Origin: a virus
DNA length: 41,079 bases
Virus record (IMG/VR): IMGVR_UViG_3300032116_009846
Location: 1 to 41,079 of that record
Reading direction: 5' to 3' (one strand)
Below, piece by piece: positions 27,323-34,650 of this stretch. How positions within the stretch are numbered: position 1 is the stretch's first letter; each line of letters opens with the position of its first letter. Position numbers and translations under genes: made by a program. The notes under the pieces are model-generated. The model did not search any database. It worked only from the letters and a program-made list of their open reading frames with translations, and had not been told where the DNA came from.

Positions 27323-27433
27323 ATGACCGAAGATATCAAGACAGTAGATCCAATTGAGGCTGGAGACAAGTGCTGTACTTCATGCACCTGCACAGACCCT
27401 CATAGATCAAAACCAGCCACAGACGCAGAATAG
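27323..27433 (+). CDS. CCxxCxC miniprotein (36 aa)
   Basis: MTEDIKTVDPIEAGDKCCTS then CTCTDPHRSKPATDAE. The CCTSCTC cluster resembles metallothionein or copper-binding motifs. Leaderless: ATG 6 nt after TATAAT (27311-27316). Its stop overlaps the GTG start of the sulfotransferase (TAGTG). Confidence 0.72.
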   Translation: MTEDIKTVDPIEAGDKCCTSCTCTDPHRSKPATDAE

Positions 27434-28101
27434 TGCAAGAAGTTTTTCTATTCAACTCACCACCTAGATCAGGTAACGTGTTTCTCATGTTCCTATATAG
27501 AACTTTTATAGGCGGAGAAGTAAACAAATGTTTAGATATAAAAAAATATTCAGATAAATCCCAAAAGCAGGCGGTATTCTTTAGAAATCCCTATGACTCA
27601 ATTCCATCTGCAATAGTTAAAGCAAGAGTTGATACTGGTTTATCATTTGAGCCAGGGGAACTAGATAACATAGACGCTACTATCGAGTGGTACGCAAAAG
27701 AATACCTGGAAGCAATAAAAGAGGCTAAGGCAAATCAATCAAACATATATCTTGGCAGATCCGAAGATGCAATGCAAGACCCCATATCAGTCATAACCGA
27801 TATAGCCCAATTCTTTGGTTTGAAAATCCAATCTAAACAACTATCAAACGATCAAGTAATCGAGCAAATTAGAAAAACCATGCTTGATACAGAAAAAACC
27901 AGGGATAATAACGGAACCGTAATAGTAGAACACCTTATGACCGATCACGATGGCCATTTACCTAGAGAAAAGATTCCTGGCAGGATACTTATGGACGAAA
28001 TCGTAAAAAACTCAAAATCCGAAACCCTAAAAGAATGCTATAATGAATATGCTTCAATTAATCCTACAAATGCAAAGGAAGGTCAGAGATGGGTTTCTTA
28101 G
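27433..28101 (+). CDS. sulfotransferase-family protein (second)
   Basis: A 222-residue protein with PPRSGNVFL (residues 10-18, PAPS 5' loop) and FFRNPYDSIPSAI (Arg51, Ser59, 3'-phosphate site), spacing typical of sulfotransferases. Distinct from the one at 2143. GTG start, coupled to the preceding Cys miniprotein and to the following one, suggesting a functional group. Confidence 0.82.
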   Translation: MQEVFLFNSPPRSGNVFLMFLYRTFIGGEVNKCLDIKKYSDKSQKQAVFFRNPYDSIPSAIVKARVDTGLSFEPGELDNIDATIEWYAKEYLEAIKEAKANQSNIYLGRSEDAMQDPISVITDIAQFFGLKIQSKQLSNDQVIEQIRKTMLDTEKTRDNNGTVIVEHLMTDHDGHLPREKIPGRILMDEIVKNSKSETLKECYNEYASINPTNAKEGQRWVS

Positions 28102-28280
28102 AAAACTTGGAAAATTCTCTAAATGACGATTTTCAATTTGAATCAGGCACTATTCCAGAAACAGATAGCATGGGCAGAGAAAAATTTTGGGAAGATCTAG
28201 GAAGACCAGAGTATCCAAACTTGGCTGCAAAAATATTTTCAGAAACCTGCTGTCAGAATTGTAGTTGCAAAAATGGATGA
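28089..28280 (+). CDS. hypothetical protein with CCxxCxC tail (63 aa)
   Basis: MGFLENLENSLNDDFQFESG ... ETCCQNCSCKNG. The end repeats the CCxxCxC cluster of the 36-residue gene on the other side of the sulfotransferase. Overlaps the sulfotransferase end by 13 bp. Confidence 0.72.
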   Translation: MGFLENLENSLNDDFQFESGTIPETDSMGREKFWEDLGRPEYPNLAAKIFSETCCQNCSCKNG

Positions 28281-28437
28281 ACAAAAATTAACACCTGAGC
28301 AAGCACAAGCAATTTTGCTATTTCAGATTGAGCAAAAACTTAGAAATGTAATTGCAAAACAGGTTGAGCAAAAGTTCCACGGTATGTATCATAACGCATC
28401 ACACGATATAGCACAATTTATCCGCAATATGGCTTAG
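28273..28437 (+). CDS. helical hypothetical protein (54 aa)
   Basis: MDEQKLTPEQAQAILLFQIE, then LRNVIAKQVEQKFHGMYHNA. All helix. Its start lies inside the end of the previous gene; its stop overlaps the convergent minus gene by 4 bp. Confidence 0.7.
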   Translation: MDEQKLTPEQAQAILLFQIEQKLRNVIAKQVEQKFHGMYHNASHDIAQFIRNMA

Positions 28438-28637
28438 TCTTCAACCTTATCAAATTCCCACATACGAACATCTAGATATCCGATTCTGGACTTATCTGCA
28501 ACTTCACGAGAATCTGCTTCAACTACAACACGGACATTCTCTTCTATGTTAATAAGAGGCTTAAACTCTTCTCCAGCATTTTCCTTGTACACTTCGTTAA
28601 TCAAAGATACAACTGGCTTATAATAAAACTTAGGCAA
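28434..28637 (-). CDS. hypothetical protein (67 aa)
   Basis: MPKFYYKPVVSLINEVYKEN, then VRVVVEADSREVADKSRIGY. Beta-rich. Overlaps the upstream gene by 8 bp; second gene of a two-gene operon. Confidence 0.7.
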   Translation of the reverse strand: MPKFYYKPVVSLINEVYKENAGEEFKPLINIEENVRVVVEADSREVADKSRIGYLDVRMWEFDKVED

Positions 28638-28815
28638 TTACTCCACCATCTTTCAACTTATCATAAATATTGCCCATCATAAATACAAGGCTTGGCTGAC
28701 TTTGGTCAATCTGTGCCTTAAGGTCATCTTCCTTCAAACCAGCCTGCAAACCAAGTGCAAGGTTATCTGCGTTGATGGAATCCATCATAATTTTTACTGC
28801 TTCATCTTTTGTCAT
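28630..28815 (-). CDS. hypothetical protein (61 aa)
   Basis: MTKDEAVKIMMDSINADNLA, then DLKAQIDQSQPSLVFMMGNI. Helical, acidic. GAAAGGGT before ATG and a TTGCAC-17-TACAAT promoter. Confidence 0.72.
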   Translation of the reverse strand: MTKDEAVKIMMDSINADNLALGLQAGLKEDDLKAQIDQSQPSLVFMMGNIYDKLKDGGVIA

Positions 28816-28839
28816 GCTATACCCTTTCGTAGATATACA

Positions 28840-28868
28840 ATTGTATCATAATCAGTTCCATGGTGCAA
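28840..28868 (-). promoter_or_regulatory. promoter
   Basis: TTGCAC, 17 nt ending TGA, TACAAT (plus 28840-28845). The -35 lies inside the end of the DHH-like gene. Confidence 0.65.
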
Positions 28869-29622
28869 GTTCATCATATGTCACACTATATTCTCCTGTG
28901 AATATTTCCGCATATGAAATTATATCCTTATTATACCTTTTAAGGGTGTTTAGGCCCACTTTGTCGCAGAGGTACTTACTACCCCTAGTTAGTGGTTTAA
29001 ACTTCATCCCCTGCGCTTCTAGGGCCTTATTTAGGGTATCTAGATATCGTTCCTTGCCATATCGTTTTGAGGTAAAAGATTGATCAACATATTCAAACCT
29101 TGCTTCTGCATCATTTTGTTTTGCAATGTCCGAATTGTCCATTATGTACCGAACTGCAGGATGATCCATCCTATCAGACCAGTTTCGCATGTTGTTGCTG
29201 TATTTCTCCATGTTGCGTAAAGTTGAATCAGCAAAGGCCATGCGTATTAGGTCTGTAGTGGAGGTTTGAACCTCTGTTGCGAACGAAATCAAAAAAGCGG
29301 TTGCGAAAGGAAACTTGTCGCTATATGTCGTTACGCCGAAGTGTACATTCGGATTGAAAGACTTATATGACATACTGTCTTCTAGTAAGCGCATGTGATT
29401 TCCGAGCGAAACAAAGTTGTATCTATTCATGTCGCAGTCCAGGAACAAGCAATCTTCTGGATTGATCCTGTCGGCGAGACATAAAATATTTTTGTCATAC
29501 GAACCGACTATTTGCGAACCGTTAAAACGCTCCAATAATTTTGCGGACATAAAACCGTCCATATCTGGGGATATTATTAGATTTCGAGAATGCTCAAGCG
29601 TTGCAAGTATGTCCGTTTTCAT
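28852..29622 (-). CDS. DHH-like phosphoesterase-fold protein (256 aa)
   Basis: NLIISPDMDGFMSAKLL (Asp20, Asp22) matches the first DxDGxxSA motif of DHH enzymes; LFLDCDMNR and LGNHMRLL look like motifs II and III, with Asn-His-Met in place of Asp-His-His. DHH proteins cleave phosphodiesters or small nucleotides. The missing Asp could reduce metal binding. TATATT 8 nt before ATG; divergent from the membrane gene at 29657. Confidence 0.72.
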   Translation of the reverse strand: MKTDILATLEHSRNLIISPDMDGFMSAKLLERFNGSQIVGSYDKNILCLADRINPEDCLFLDCDMNRYNFVSLGNHMRLLEDSMSYKSFNPNVHFGVTTYSDKFPFATAFLISFATEVQTSTTDLIRMAFADSTLRNMEKYSNNMRNWSDRMDHPAVRYIMDNSDIAKQNDAEARFEYVDQSFTSKRYGKERYLDTLNKALEAQGMKFKPLTRGSKYLCDKVGLNTLKRYNKDIISYAEIFTGEYSVTYDELAPWN

Positions 29623-29656
29623 ATTTTTAAAATATACCCCTTATAATATTTCAGTT

Positions 29657-29923
29657 ATGACAATTCAAGACTGGGCCTCGTTAATTGTAGCAATTCTTAC
29701 AATTGTATCATCAATTGCTTTTGGAATCAAGTGGCTAGTAAAACATTATCTTGTCGAACTTAAGCCGAATTCAGGATCCAGTCTTAGAGATGCTGTTTCA
29801 AGACTTGAGACCGCAGTTGATGAACAAAGAATTGATTCTATAAAATCAAGAGAACGTCAAGAAAAGAAACTTGATGAAATGTATAAAATTTTAATTGACC
29901 ATATTGCTAATTCTAAAAAATAA
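29657..29923 (+). CDS. membrane-anchored coiled-coil protein (88 aa), possible holin/spanin
   Basis: WASLIVAILTIVSSIAFGIKWLV (about 6-28) gives one membrane helix near the N-terminus; residues 40-85 form a charged coiled coil (SRLETAVDEQ, then KSRERQEKKLDEMYKI). The layout is seen among phage holin-like and inner-membrane proteins. Start chosen at the ATG at 29657, 9 nt after TATAAT. Next to fibre genes, lysis is plausible but unproven. Confidence 0.72.
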   Translation: MTIQDWASLIVAILTIVSSIAFGIKWLVKHYLVELKPNSGSSLRDAVSRLETAVDEQRIDSIKSRERQEKKLDEMYKILIDHIANSKK

Positions 29924-29940
29924 TTTTGCTATATACTATA

Positions 29941-29999
29941 TATAATATATAAGATAGTTTTTAAAACTATAAGGATATCTTTCTTTCTTATATATATTA
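29941..29999. repeat. nested A/T palindromes
   Basis: TATAATATATAAGA (29941-29954) and TCTTATATATATTA (29986-29999) are near-perfect inverted arms enclosing ATAGTTTTTAAAACTAT (29954-29970), itself a palindrome. It may form a cruciform or RNA hairpin. It opens the ~270-base gap 29924-30196. Confidence 0.6.
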
Positions 30000-30041
30000 A
30001 AGTATACACCATCCCAATCCTGGCATAAAAGACATATCTTG

Positions 30042-30096
30042 ACAAATCGGACATTTTGAATTGTAACAATTTGGTAAACTTTAATATCAATGTCCG
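30042..30096. promoter_or_regulatory. operator-like AAATCGGACATTTTG with inverted partner
   Basis: ACAAATCGGACATTTTG (30042-30058) follows directly from TTGACA (overlapping it), and CGGACATT (30048-30055) is inverted as AATGTCCG (30089-30096), with ATTGTAACAAT between them. This is the only copy outside the 19-27 kb array, placed ahead of the fibre operon. Confidence 0.55.
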
Positions 30097-30124
30097 TTTT
30101 GTCCTTTATGGTATAATTTTATTG

Positions 30125-30180
30125 TTGGCTAATACCTTGGTTTGTCTCATACCCACCAGCCTTGGTATTAGTCAATTTTT
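30125..30180 (+). terminator. hairpin + U-tract ahead of fibre operon
   Basis: TTGGCTAATACC (30125-30136) pairs with GGTATTAGTCAA (30164-30175; one G-U), then TTTTT. A TATAAT at 30112-30117 lies just upstream, so this may be a short attenuated leader. Its 3' arm overlaps the -35 of the next promoter. Confidence 0.65.
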
Positions 30181-30190
30181 ATGGTATAAT
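30162..30190 (+). promoter_or_regulatory. leaderless promoter of the fibre operon
   Basis: TTGGTA, 17 nt, TATAAT (30185-30190), 6 nt, ATG at 30197. Confidence 0.78.
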
Positions 30191-30196
30191 CACAGT

Positions 30197-30592
30197 ATGC
30201 CTATTCACAATACCCTTGCTTTTGGTGCAGATCCTGTCACTATGCAATGGAGTGTTGTTAGAGGAGATACAGGAACCCTTCGTGTGGAATTCTATGAGTC
30301 TAACGAAGTAGATTTTTATGATACAACTGGATGGATTTTTAGAGCAACCGCCTATGACCAATCTGGAAATGTCTTAGATGCCTTAGATTGCGAACCTGGT
30401 GAAGGATTTGTCGACATTACTGCATATCCTTCTGTTACAAAAAATTGGGGATCTAAATATTCTTCAGTCGTGGCTCAATTACCATTTGACCTACAGGTAA
30501 TTATTCCAGAAGAAATCGAAGACATTGTTTGGACTCCAGTTATAGGCACAATACAAGTTTTAGGTGACGTTACACCAGGGGGTACACTATAA
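30197..30592 (+). CDS. baseplate/fibre N-terminal-domain protein (131 aa), paralogue of 39403
   Basis: MPIHNTLAFGAD, then MQWSVVRGDTGTLRVEF and a beta-rich body ending GTIQVLGDVTPGG. The VxRGDxxxxRVxF ... TVxKGxxxxLxDVT frame is shared with the gene at 39403 and resembles the N-terminal anchoring domain of baseplate upper proteins. Leaderless ATG. Next gene starts on its stop (TAATG). Confidence 0.78.
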   Translation: MPIHNTLAFGADPVTMQWSVVRGDTGTLRVEFYESNEVDFYDTTGWIFRATAYDQSGNVLDALDCEPGEGFVDITAYPSVTKNWGSKYSSVVAQLPFDLQVIIPEEIEDIVWTPVIGTIQVLGDVTPGGTL

Positions 30593-31401
30593 TGGCAGTT
30601 ATTAAGATTGTTCCTATGCCAGGCGCAGAAGGACAAAAGGGAGATACAGGTGCAGCAGGTCCGCAGGGTCCACAAGGAGCAACTGGTGCACAGGGACCAG
30701 CAGGTGCAGATGCAGTATGGTACTACAATGGTGCATACAATCCAGGAGCATCATATGCAGTTGGTGATGTTGTAACATACGAAGGACAAACCTGGTATCG
30801 CAAACACGCCAATGGCGGTAATGTTGGAGATACTCCATCCGAAGGTCCATTCTGGGATTTAGTTGCTAGTAAAGGAACTGATGCATCTTCATTTATAAGT
30901 TATGGAACTTGGGACACCGAATTTTTATCATTGTCTGATCTAGAAGGAACTTTTACAAGCCCAGACAGAAGTTTTGGTCAATATACTAAAATTGGAGACT
31001 TGGTGTTTTTTGAAGTAAACATAGTTGGACCATTTGTAACTAATTGGGGATCAAGCACAGGTTGGCACATTAAATTACCTTTTCCAATAGCGCCCGTATG
31101 GCAAACTGGTGTTAATCCAAACATTGCAAGAGATATGGCTGTTGGAAGATTTTTTGGAAATAGTGATACTTCTTTGGGATTGACTACAAACGGATATGGT
31201 TGGATACCTTTGTTTGGTGTTATATATACTGATGCCATACATGGTGCAACATGTTCTTTACATGCACAAGATGTTCAAGATATACACACCCTTTATGATT
31301 CTTTGAAACAGGTAACATCTACTTGGCCTTGGGATTTCACTCAATCTGGAAATGATTACGTTAGATTTCATATAAGTGGAACATATAGGACAGTATCATA
31401 A
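30592..31401 (+). CDS. collagen-like tail fibre with chitin-binding-type domain (269 aa)
   Basis: Residues 10-42: collagen-like Gly-x-x repeat (AGPQGPQGATGAQGPAG). Residues 43-90: WYYNGAYNPGASYAVGDVV and GQTWYRKHANGG ... FWDLVA match the ChtBD3/CBM5-12 carbohydrate-binding fold (aromatics exposed). Residues 100-269: a beta receptor-binding domain with YTKIGDLVFFEVN and LPFPIAP, also found in the gene at 31682. A host-glycan-binding fibre. Part of a run of TAATG-coupled genes. Confidence 0.85.
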   Translation: MAVIKIVPMPGAEGQKGDTGAAGPQGPQGATGAQGPAGADAVWYYNGAYNPGASYAVGDVVTYEGQTWYRKHANGGNVGDTPSEGPFWDLVASKGTDASSFISYGTWDTEFLSLSDLEGTFTSPDRSFGQYTKIGDLVFFEVNIVGPFVTNWGSSTGWHIKLPFPIAPVWQTGVNPNIARDMAVGRFFGNSDTSLGLTTNGYGWIPLFGVIYTDAIHGATCSLHAQDVQDIHTLYDSLKQVTSTWPWDFTQSGNDYVRFHISGTYRTVS

Positions 31402-31682
31402 TGGCACAACATTCTATCGTATCGCTAACAAGTTCAACACCAGTAAGACTTACTCCAAACGGTAAGCATGGCGGCATGGATATAACTTTACAAAACGTAA
31501 ATGATTCTGGATATATCTATGTTGGCGCTAACGAAAGCCTGTCATCAACAAATTATGGTTTTAGAATTATGCCAAACCACTCAATCTCTTTTGAACTTCC
31601 AAGTTTTGATGCGTTGTATGCCATAGGCTCAACATCAATGAATCTAGCAATAATCCAGACTGGTCTAGAGAGTCAGAACTAA
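31401..31682 (+). CDS. small virion-type beta protein (93 aa)
   Basis: MAQHSIVSLTSSTPVRLTPN, then ITLQNVNDSGYIYVGANESL. The pattern of a short beta-sandwich decoration protein found between fibre genes. Start and stop both overlap neighbours (TAATG). Confidence 0.75.
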   Translation: MAQHSIVSLTSSTPVRLTPNGKHGGMDITLQNVNDSGYIYVGANESLSSTNYGFRIMPNHSISFELPSFDALYAIGSTSMNLAIIQTGLESQN

Positions 31683-32125
31683 TGGCAAGATTTACGCATC
31701 CCGCATTTGGTGATGTAGGTGGGCTTACTACAAAAATTAATTCTTATAATCCAGTTTGGTCTGGTACAGGATTAACATTTACAAACTCTCCAGCAACTGG
31801 TTCTTATGTAAAAATTGGTAATTTAATAATTGTTCAAATAGATGTTTTGTATACTAATGTTACAAACTTTGGCACAGGTCAATACTCCTTGACACTACCA
31901 TTTGCATCTAAGTATCATACGGATGTTTATGGTGGATCTGCTCATGATACCCTGCCAAATTTAAAACACTATAGTTTAAAAGGACATTTAACTCCATCAA
32001 GTTCTGTTATGACATTGTGGCAGCATGCTGGATCTTCAGAGGATGTTCCAATGACAAAAACTGTTCCGTTTAACGCTACAACAGAAGACAAATTCCACAT
32101 GTCATTTTCCTATATTTCTGAATAA
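31682..32125 (+). CDS. fibre tip / receptor-binding domain protein (147 aa)
   Basis: YVKIGNLIIVQIDVLYTNVT then TGQYSLTLPFASKY: same blocks as the C-terminal part of the 30592 fibre (YTKIGDLVFF ... LPFP). It lacks the collagen stalk, so it may be a free tip or a split fibre. Confidence 0.78.
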   Translation: MARFTHPAFGDVGGLTTKINSYNPVWSGTGLTFTNSPATGSYVKIGNLIIVQIDVLYTNVTNFGTGQYSLTLPFASKYHTDVYGGSAHDTLPNLKHYSLKGHLTPSSSVMTLWQHAGSSEDVPMTKTVPFNATTEDKFHMSFSYISE

Positions 32126-32142
32126 TGTGAGATAATGAGTCC

Positions 32143-32862
32143 ATGCCAGTATCTAAATCCATGGACTTCCCTAGCGCAAAAAAATCATCTTATGCTGCAC
32201 AAGTTGTAGAAACTCAAACAACTAATGCTGATGTATTAATTAATTACGTTCCAGTTCCTGGACCAATGGGACCACAAGGACCTATCGGGCCCGCAGGACC
32301 GCAAGGACCTTCTGGCAAAGATGGATCTCCAGGACCAAAAGGAGAAAGAGGAACTCCTGGGAAAGATGGACTAAGTTCTTTATCCTCCTCTGGGCAGCAA
32401 GCAGGGTGGGCATCTTACTTTAATCTAAATAGAAAGCCAGTAAGTCTCGGTGTTAACTATGGAGATGATGGATGGGTAAAGGTTTGGGTAGATTCCAAGG
32501 GTAGCAATACAAACGAAAAATACCTACCAGAAGGATGTACCAGTCTTTGGAATGCAGAACAGAGAATGCTTAACTTCCATGGCCTTAAGGTTGGATCTCA
32601 GGTATTTGTGACATACAACTTTGAACTTACTACCAACTCTAATAATACTGAGGTTTGGATGAGGACATTTTTTCCTAAATCTACCACCGAAATTTCGCAG
32701 TTCGTGGCATCCCTAAAATATCAGTATGTCTATAATATGTATGTGACGCAGCATTTCTTTATAGAGGATAACGCTATGTGGAATTCTGGTGCGGTACCTC
32801 AAATTAGAACCGACTACGACTCATCCGTAATTATGAATTCTATCTACGTCAGCGTGGTATAA
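32143..32862 (+). CDS. collagen-like tail fibre (239 aa)
   Basis: Residues 35-77 are a Gly-Pro-x collagen tract ([19 protein letters not shown], then [18 protein letters not shown]), followed by a ~155-residue beta domain with [10 protein letters not shown] and [12 protein letters not shown]. Trimeric fibre stalk plus head. Leaderless: ATG 6 nt after GATAAT. Confidence 0.85.
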   Translation: MPVSKSMDFPSAKKSSYAAQVVETQTTNADVLINYVPVPGPMGPQGPIGPAGPQGPSGKDGSPGPKGERGTPGKDGLSSLSSSGQQAGWASYFNLNRKPVSLGVNYGDDGWVKVWVDSKGSNTNEKYLPEGCTSLWNAEQRMLNFHGLKVGSQVFVTYNFELTTNSNNTEVWMRTFFPKSTTEISQFVASLKYQYVYNMYVTQHFFIEDNAMWNSGAVPQIRTDYDSSVIMNSIYVSVV

Positions 32863-32869
32863 TAATTGC

Positions 32870-34015
32870 ATGGCATTTCCAGCGACCTACAACTTTGACT
32901 ACTATAAGGGTGATACCTTTGAGTTTCGTATCTATCCTAAGAAGAATGACGGCACGGTTTTTATGCTTAGAGATTTTCAAAATCAATTAAATTCTTTTGT
33001 TCTTCCAACTGATGTTGCGAATGCCCCAGATTATGTTAATGATAATTCTGCCCCATATGATAGTGCCCAGTTTACAATTGCCAAGGTTAGAGGGCCAATA
33101 ACTTCTACGGCACCTGAAGATCAGCCAATTAGATGTTTTGCAAGAGTTTCAGATGATGGGACATATGTTCTGTGTGCAATAAGGCCATCTGATGCAGATA
33201 AACTACAGGCTGGAATAGAATATATTTATGATGTTGAGGTTAGAAGGCCGTCTTCGCTCCCAGGGTCTGGAAGTTATGAATTAGTGTACACTTTAGTTAC
33301 AGGAGCAATAACAGTAACAGATCAAGTAACTGGTGCAAATGCTGCAACTAGAACAACATTATCTGACTATACTATTTCTGGTTTAACAATACCAGCAACA
33401 TGCGCTAATCCAGATATGGATATTATTTCTGAAACATCAGAGTACACTGCACAAGTAATATCATGGTATGAAAATGGATCTCTAATATCAGATCCATCTA
33501 CTTTTGAATTTGCTCCAGATACAACATATATGGCGAAAATAAGAGTAACTCCAAAGTCACCATATCAACTTAAGGGAACTCCAAGAGATAAATTTATAGT
33601 TCAAGGTGCAGAAGCAGTAACAAATCCAGCATATACCACTGAAACACAGTTTGCAGACATAGAGGTTAAATTCCCCAAAACACAAAAGGTTGTATCTTTG
33701 CTATCAATAAGCGGAGTCACAGTTCCAGTAAAAGGTCAAGTCCCAAATACCTCTGTTGCAGCAACAGAACAATATACCGTATCTTTGTCGTGGAAAGAAA
33801 AATCATTAACAGATCCAGTTGTTTATGAAAACTTTACTGGAAACTTTAAAGCAGAAAGAACATACGCAGCAGTTATATCATTAACTCCTAAAACTGGATA
33901 TACGCTTTGTACAGGAATTGCAGAAGACTCTTTCTCTGTTGTCGGTGCTTTAAACTATACTAATAGTGAAAACTCAGGAATCATTATTGCAGAATTTCCT
34001 GTAACAGAGGCTTAA
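32870..34015 (+). CDS. baseplate/fibre protein with Ig-like repeats (381 aa)
   Basis: N-terminal MAFPATYNFDYYKGDTFEFR resembles the baseplate-anchoring fold. The C-terminal half holds two repeats of ~90 residues: (ISGLTIPATCANPD, SETSEYTAQVISWYEN) and (ISGVTVPVKGQVPN, AATEQYTVSLSWKE), each ending in a K-x-G/YxL-x-x-x-x-F-x-V-x-G-A strand pair. Leaderless: ATG 6 nt after TATAAT (32858-32863). Confidence 0.78.
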   Translation: MAFPATYNFDYYKGDTFEFRIYPKKNDGTVFMLRDFQNQLNSFVLPTDVANAPDYVNDNSAPYDSAQFTIAKVRGPITSTAPEDQPIRCFARVSDDGTYVLCAIRPSDADKLQAGIEYIYDVEVRRPSSLPGSGSYELVYTLVTGAITVTDQVTGANAATRTTLSDYTISGLTIPATCANPDMDIISETSEYTAQVISWYENGSLISDPSTFEFAPDTTYMAKIRVTPKSPYQLKGTPRDKFIVQGAEAVTNPAYTTETQFADIEVKFPKTQKVVSLLSISGVTVPVKGQVPNTSVAATEQYTVSLSWKEKSLTDPVVYENFTGNFKAERTYAAVISLTPKTGYTLCTGIAEDSFSVVGALNYTNSENSGIIIAEFPVTEA

Positions 34016-34016
34016 A

Positions 34017-34631
34017 GTGGCAGACATCTTATTATCTACTGATGATTTAACAATTTTTGGTGGTCCAGAAACAATCAGCCTTGACCTAGATATTGGTCCA
34101 CAAGGAGATCGTGGAAGTATTATTATTGAAGTCAATGGAGACCCAAGAAGTACTGCTGTTGCTAATCAGATTGTACAAGAAACACAGGCTTTAGATCTTG
34201 CAATAGATACCCAAGAATTATCAGACACATATAAAACCATTTTTCAAAAAGTTTCTACTGGTGGATCTTTGCAATGGCAGCCAATGCTTAGTTTAAAAAC
34301 AAACTACTATTCTTCGGTTAAAGATGTGACCGCTGTTCCAAATACGGAAACGGGTGTTGGAACATTAACGATTCCGCCAATAAATGTAACAGAAATATAC
34401 GGAACATCTGGCTTAAATGTTGTAACTGAAAATATTTTTAAGATTCAGTATTCAGTATCTTCTCCAGAGTCATCTGGACCATTGGCTACAAACCTTATAG
34501 TAAAAGAACTAAGTAGAACTCAGGGATTCTTAGCACTACCACTTGAAATAAAGGGTGTAGAATATGTTAATAACGCTTGGCAGCCTATGGCTGGTCCTAA
34601 GCGTGTTCATTTATTCATTACAGTGGTATAA
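34017..34631 (+). CDS. structural protein, phage fibre region (204 aa)
   Basis: MADILLSTDDLTIFGGPETI and LDIGPQGDRGSIIIEVNGDP, the latter a short collagen-like break; then beta strands to VHLFITVV. GTG start with AGAGG 8 nt ahead, 1 nt after the previous stop. Likely a baseplate or fibre-attachment protein. Confidence 0.72.
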   Translation: MADILLSTDDLTIFGGPETISLDLDIGPQGDRGSIIIEVNGDPRSTAVANQIVQETQALDLAIDTQELSDTYKTIFQKVSTGGSLQWQPMLSLKTNYYSSVKDVTAVPNTETGVGTLTIPPINVTEIYGTSGLNVVTENIFKIQYSVSSPESSGPLATNLIVKELSRTQGFLALPLEIKGVEYVNNAWQPMAGPKRVHLFITVV

Positions 34632-34650
34632 TGACGAGAGGTGATTTATA

